Part shown: positions 60,710 through 64,000 of the stretch, in pieces
How the letters are laid out: each line of letters opens with the position of its first letter
Position numbering within the stretch: the first letter of the stretch is position 1
Assembly: GCA_026129095.1 (NCBI GenBank)
Contig: JAHCIT010000006.1
Coordinates: 62,001 to 126,000 of the forward strand
Length of the DNA: 64,000 bases
Direction: 5' to 3'
Source: Deltaproteobacteria bacterium
Lineage (GTDB): Bacteria; JAGRBM01; JAHCIT01
The notes under the pieces: generated by a model
Database searches by the model: none
The model's input: the letters and a program-made list of their open reading frames with translations, nothing else
Told to the model about the DNA's origin: nothing
Program-made: the position numbers and the translations under genes

Positions 60710-61453
60710 ATGCAGGTGGCCACAATTGCCGTTTATGCGGTTGTGCTTCTGACGGTAGCGCTCGCCGGGTGGTCGGCCGTCCGTGCGTTGCGCTACGGCC
60801 GGGGTTCCTCCCGTGCGCCGACACCCGACCCGTCCGTTCTGGCCCACCGTTACAGTCCCCGACTGGTCCGCATGAATGCCGGGCACCTGTTCACCATCCG
60901 GAGCGACAACAAGGAACTCCTCAGGTATGCGGAGCGCATGGGCCGGGTGCTGGGAATACCATCCCCGGACCTGTCGTTCGATAGCGGGGGCGAGCTCGTT
61001 TCGCTTGATGTGCGGGCACGCCTGTCGGCACATCTGGCCGAATGCCGCCGCCGTCTGGAAAGCGAACTGGATGACCTCGCTCAGCGGGTGGGAAAGCCGA
61101 TCAACCGCCCATCCGAACGCGAATGGGGGCACGTGAACTTCTGCCCGGCCGGATGGCGCAGTTACTACCGGGCCGAGGATCATCCGGCGCTCTATTCACG
61201 GGATCCGGCAACCCTGCCGGAAGGCGATCTGGAGGCGATCCGGCTGGAGAGTCTGCGGTGGCTGTTCCCGCCGACCGATGACCTCCCCACCCTGCGGGGC
61301 CGCAACTGCACACCGGTGCAGGTACCCGAGGCCGACGCACGGTACATGCTTGCCCGGCTGAAAGTCCCCGACCCGGTGACCGAGGCCATTCTTGAGGCTG
61401 CCGGGCTTACCGAAGCGTCCGTTCCGAACCTGAAGCTTGCAAGCCGCGGCTGA
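60710..61453 (+). CDS. Membrane-anchored hypothetical protein
   Basis: 247 aa from ATG 60710; a TTG at 60671 overlapping the radC stop is in frame. One N-terminal membrane helix (TIAVYAVVLLTVALAGWSAV), then a basic linker and a soluble domain with HLFTIRSDNKELLRYAERMG and EWGHVNFCPAGWRSYYRAE. No family recognised. It lies 13 bases before the DUF58 gene. Confidence 0.6.
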   Translation: MQVATIAVYAVVLLTVALAGWSAVRALRYGRGSSRAPTPDPSVLAHRYSPRLVRMNAGHLFTIRSDNKELLRYAERMGRVLGIPSPDLSFDSGGELVSLDVRARLSAHLAECRRRLESELDDLAQRVGKPINRPSEREWGHVNFCPAGWRSYYRAEDHPALYSRDPATLPEGDLEAIRLESLRWLFPPTDDLPTLRGRNCTPVQVPEADARYMLARLKVPDPVTEAILEAAGLTEASVPNLKLASRG

Positions 61454-61466
61454 GACGAACGGCCTG

Positions 61467-62609
61467 ATGACTACCGTCTCCAGCACCGTTCCTGTCCTCC
61501 GGCGCGAGCCGTGGCGCGAACGGCTTTTCTCCCTTCTGGAGCCGCCCCGCCGCATCCGGCCGACGAAGGCCGGTTGGCTCTTTACCGCCCTGTCGGCGGC
61601 AATTGCTGTTGCCGCGATGAACACCGGCAACAACATCCTGTTCATCTTTCTCGGTATCCAGTTCGGGCTGGTCGCCGCCTCCGGCCTCTGGAGCGAAACC
61701 GTCCTCCGGGGCCTTTCGGCCAGTGCGCCTTCGCCCGGATGGGTGGACGCCGGCCGCCCTGCCGCCATCCGGTATGAACTCCGGGTGAAAAGTCGCCGCT
61801 GGCCGGCCTTCGTCCTGCAGGTGCTTCCGGACATTCAGCCGGTGACGGACGGCCCGCGCACGCTGCGCCTGCTCTGGCGCGAGAACCGCTGGTGGACCCC
61901 GCTTGAACGCAGGCAATCCGGCATCCGGATTGTCCGTTCCCCGTGGATACGCCGTATCCCACCGGCCGGCACCGCACAGGCGCACGTCGAAGTGAACTTC
62001 GCCCGGCGGGGTTTGTACCGGATTCAGCATCTGGAGATCGCCACCCTGTTTCCGTTCGGCCTGATCCAGAAACGAAAACGGATCGAGTGCGGGGTGGAGA
62101 TCGTCGTTGCGCCGGAGCCGGTACCGGCCTCGGAACTGGGTAGCGTGCTGTCGGCTTCGTCTGATACCGAACAGACCGGCCTTCGGGTTGATCCTTCCGG
62201 GGAGTTTGACGGCTTGCGCCCCTTCTCCCCCGGCGATTCACCGAGAATGATCGCCTGGAAACTCACCGCCCGCACGGGGGCACTTACAGTCCGGTTGCAC
62301 CGGGAAACGCTTGCCCCGCGTGTTTACGTGCGGATGGAGCCGCTCCGGGGCGGCCCGGCGGATCGTCCAGATCCATCCGAACAGCAGCGAACCGACCGGC
62401 AGGCACGGATCGCCCGGACGCTCGTCGAAACACTCCGGGCTGGAGGCCACGACGTTTTCCTTCAGGATGCGCCTCCGGTCCACGAGGGGCTATCAGCCGG
62501 AGAAGCACGGATGCTCGCCACCTGGGATGGCAACGAACTGCCTTGTGCCGGTACACCCGAGAAAACCTTTGTCGTCACGCGGCAAGGGCACGTCATTCGT
62601 GCGGGCTAG
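61467..62609 (+). CDS. DUF58-domain membrane protein
   Basis: 380 aa from ATG 61467. Two hydrophobic helices near the N-terminus (WLFTALSAAIAVAAMNTGNN and ILFIFLGIQFGLVAASGL) are followed by a beta-rich region and the DUF58 signature GEFDGLRPFSPGDSPRMIAWKLTAR. DUF58 proteins usually accompany MoxR AAA ATPases and transglutaminase-like membrane proteins; neither is in view here. A vWA-like relation has been proposed for the family. Confidence 0.85.
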   Translation: MTTVSSTVPVLRREPWRERLFSLLEPPRRIRPTKAGWLFTALSAAIAVAAMNTGNNILFIFLGIQFGLVAASGLWSETVLRGLSASAPSPGWVDAGRPAAIRYELRVKSRRWPAFVLQVLPDIQPVTDGPRTLRLLWRENRWWTPLERRQSGIRIVRSPWIRRIPPAGTAQAHVEVNFARRGLYRIQHLEIATLFPFGLIQKRKRIECGVEIVVAPEPVPASELGSVLSASSDTEQTGLRVDPSGEFDGLRPFSPGDSPRMIAWKLTARTGALTVRLHRETLAPRVYVRMEPLRGGPADRPDPSEQQRTDRQARIARTLVETLRAGGHDVFLQDAPPVHEGLSAGEARMLATWDGNELPCAGTPEKTFVVTRQGHVIRAG

Positions 62610-62644
62610 GGCCCGCGCTTCCATATCAAGGAGACCAGTAGGAC

Positions 62645-63316
62645 ATGCCGCCGGAAAAGATCGCCGTCGCCTGGAGCAGCGGCAAGGACAGCGCGATGAC
62701 CCTGTACCGTCTCCGCCGAAATCCGGCTTACGAGGTTACGGTCCTTTTCACCACTGTCACCGGAACTTACGACCGTGTGAGCATGCATGGCGTCCGGCGC
62801 GAACTGCTGCTGAGGCAGGCCGAAGCGGCCGGGCTCCCGCTGATCATCTGTGAAATACCGCCCGAATGTCCCAATACTGTTTACGAGGCCCGTATGCGCG
62901 AGGGATGCGAGCGGCTCAAGGCCGCAGGCGCTGCCTCCATCGCCTTCGGCGACCTGTTTCTGGAAGATGTCCGCGACTACCGGATCCGCAACCTTCAGGG
63001 AACGGGACTGAAGCCGGTATTCCCCGTCTGGCAGGAACCAACTCCGCAGTTCGCACGCGAACTGATCGGTGCCGGAATCCGCACGACCGTCGTGTGTGTG
63101 GACACGCAGCAACTGCCCGCCAGTTTTGCCGGGCGCGACTTTGACCACCAGTTCCTTTCCGACCTCCCCCCGGAGGCCGATCCCTGCGGCGAACGCGGCG
63201 AGTTTCACACGTTCGTCTGGGACGGGCCATTCTTCAGCCGGCCGGTGAGGTTCACTCGCGGGGAAACCGTGACGAGGGAAAACCGGTTCTGCTTCTGCGA
63301 CCTCATGGCAGCCTGA
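62645..63316 (+). CDS. DUF71/DPH6-like ATP pyrophosphatase
   Basis: 223 aa, with AAGGAG ~12 bases upstream of ATG 62645. The PP-loop is WSSGKDSAMTLY (SGGKDS-type). Other family segments: VTVLFTTVTGTYDRVSMHGV, FGDLFLEDVRDYR and KPVFPVW. Homologs include eukaryotic diphthine-ammonia ligase DPH6; bacteria lack diphthamide, so the bacterial role is different and unknown, probably an ATP-dependent amidation. Confidence 0.85.
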   Translation: MPPEKIAVAWSSGKDSAMTLYRLRRNPAYEVTVLFTTVTGTYDRVSMHGVRRELLLRQAEAAGLPLIICEIPPECPNTVYEARMREGCERLKAAGAASIAFGDLFLEDVRDYRIRNLQGTGLKPVFPVWQEPTPQFARELIGAGIRTTVVCVDTQQLPASFAGRDFDHQFLSDLPPEADPCGERGEFHTFVWDGPFFSRPVRFTRGETVTRENRFCFCDLMAA

Positions 63317-63419
63317 CTGTTTTCCCGCAAGGGACACCGGTTGCCGCCGGGAACCCCAGCGGCCTAGGGTGGCTTTCGCGTATCAGCACGCTATTCCTGT
63401 CCGGCGGAGCGGCTCCAGA

Positions 63420-64000
63420 TTGAAAACCAAACGGCTGTGCATACTCGGGTCAACCGGTTCCATCGGCGTGAGCGCCCTTGATGTGGTGCGCCAGCACCCC
63501 GGCCGCTTCGCCGTGGAGGCGCTCGTCGCCGGAACGAACGTGGAAATCATGGCCCGGCAGGTTCTTGAGCACCGCCCCCGCATGGCCGTCATGGCCACTG
63601 AAGAGAAGGCCGCCGAACTGAAGAAGGCCGCAGCAGGCTACGAGGGAGAGATCGCCTACGGGCCCCATGGCTACAGGGCGGCGGTCCAGCTGGCCACGGT
63701 CGATTCGGTCGTGTCGGCCATTGTCGGCGCCGCCGGGCTCGAACCGACGCTCTGGGCCATCGAGGCGGGCAAGGAGATCGGCCTGGCCAACAAGGAAACC
63801 CTCGTCACCGCCGGCGAACTGGTGAACCGGAAGGTGAAGGAACACGGCGTCACGATGCTCCCCATCGACAGCGAGCATTCGGCGATCTTCCAGGCGCTCG
63901 AAGGGAACAAACGCTCGCAGGTAAAGCGCCTCATACTCACGGCCTCCGGTGGCCCGTTCCGGACCTGGCCGAAGGAAAAGATCGCCCGTGCCACGGTCGA
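63420..64000 (+). CDS. dxr: 1-deoxy-D-xylulose 5-phosphate reductoisomerase, N-terminal part (runs off right edge)
   Basis: About 193 codons visible from TTG 63420 (GGAG ~11 bases before). LCILGSTGSIGVSALDVV is the NADPH-binding loop, followed by VEALVAGTNVEIMARQV, IVGAAGLEPTLWAIEAGKEI, LANKETLVTAGEL, and the metal and substrate segment LPIDSEHSAIFQ, then LTASGGPFR. It makes MEP for isoprenoid synthesis. Reads off the window. Confidence 0.95.
   Translation, partial: MKTKRLCILGSTGSIGVSALDVVRQHPGRFAVEALVAGTNVEIMARQVLEHRPRMAVMATEEKAAELKKAAAGYEGEIAYGPHGYRAAVQLATVDSVVSAIVGAAGLEPTLWAIEAGKEIGLANKETLVTAGELVNRKVKEHGVTMLPIDSEHSAIFQALEGNKRSQVKRLILTASGGPFRTWPKEKIARATV

Overview
This 64 kb window is GC-rich (roughly 60-65% by eye) and protein-dense. 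Lipoprotein signal peptides, a DUF748/AsmA-like protein, FtsY with an N-terminal membrane helix, an extracellular Ig/RCC1 repeat lipoprotein and a bacterial DNA topoisomerase VI B subunit point to a Gram-negative bacterium of deltaproteobacterial (Desulfobacterota/Myxococcota-like) type. The sequence alone does not fix the lineage.

Layout. (1) 1-9502, minus strand: one giant open frame that runs off the left edge, made of a lipoprotein signal, Big_1-like domains, about 26 Ig-like repeats of ~106 aa, and the start of an RCC1 repeat. (2) 9503-29125: ordinary chromosomal genes. These are a B12-binding radical SAM enzyme, topoisomerase VI B, glutaredoxin, DUF547 and TPR proteins, an ftsY-membrane protein-acyltransferase-SrkA-like kinase cluster, an FMN reductase with trpG and trpE, a SET-domain protein and a large DUF748 protein. 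(3) 29260-58114: a ~28.9 kb integrative element bounded by a perfect 56-bp direct repeat that is the 3' part of a tRNA-Leu(CAA) gene. (4) 58060-64000: the intact tRNA-Leu and chromosomal genes again: DoxX, PlsC, RadC, DUF58, a DUF71/DPH6-like ATP pyrophosphatase and the start of dxr.

The element is mostly accessory and defence cargo. It carries an eight-gene type I restriction-modification operon (single-TRD HsdS-like protein, HsdM, Cys-rich protein, two-TRD HsdS, small WYL-like protein, SIR2-like/DUF4917 protein, a 1269-aa Fic-HsdR fusion and a YgjP-type metallohydrolase). On the other strand is a compact, low-GC four-gene operon coding for a protein of unknown function, a sigma-factor-like protein, a 355-aa partner and a ~934-aa CHAT-family protease. 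Smaller genes follow (SprT-like protease, GGCT-like, CYTH, histidine phosphatase, M14 peptidase), then a five-copy array of exact 22-bp iterons, two small DNA-binding proteins and a tyrosine integrase that overlaps attR.

The strongest candidates for undescribed biology are the sigma-factor/CHAT protease operon, the autoinhibited Fic domain fused to HsdR inside a type I RM operon, the integrase whose C-terminus is swapped by integration because the att core lies inside its reading frame, and the 22-bp iteron array beside the integrase module.
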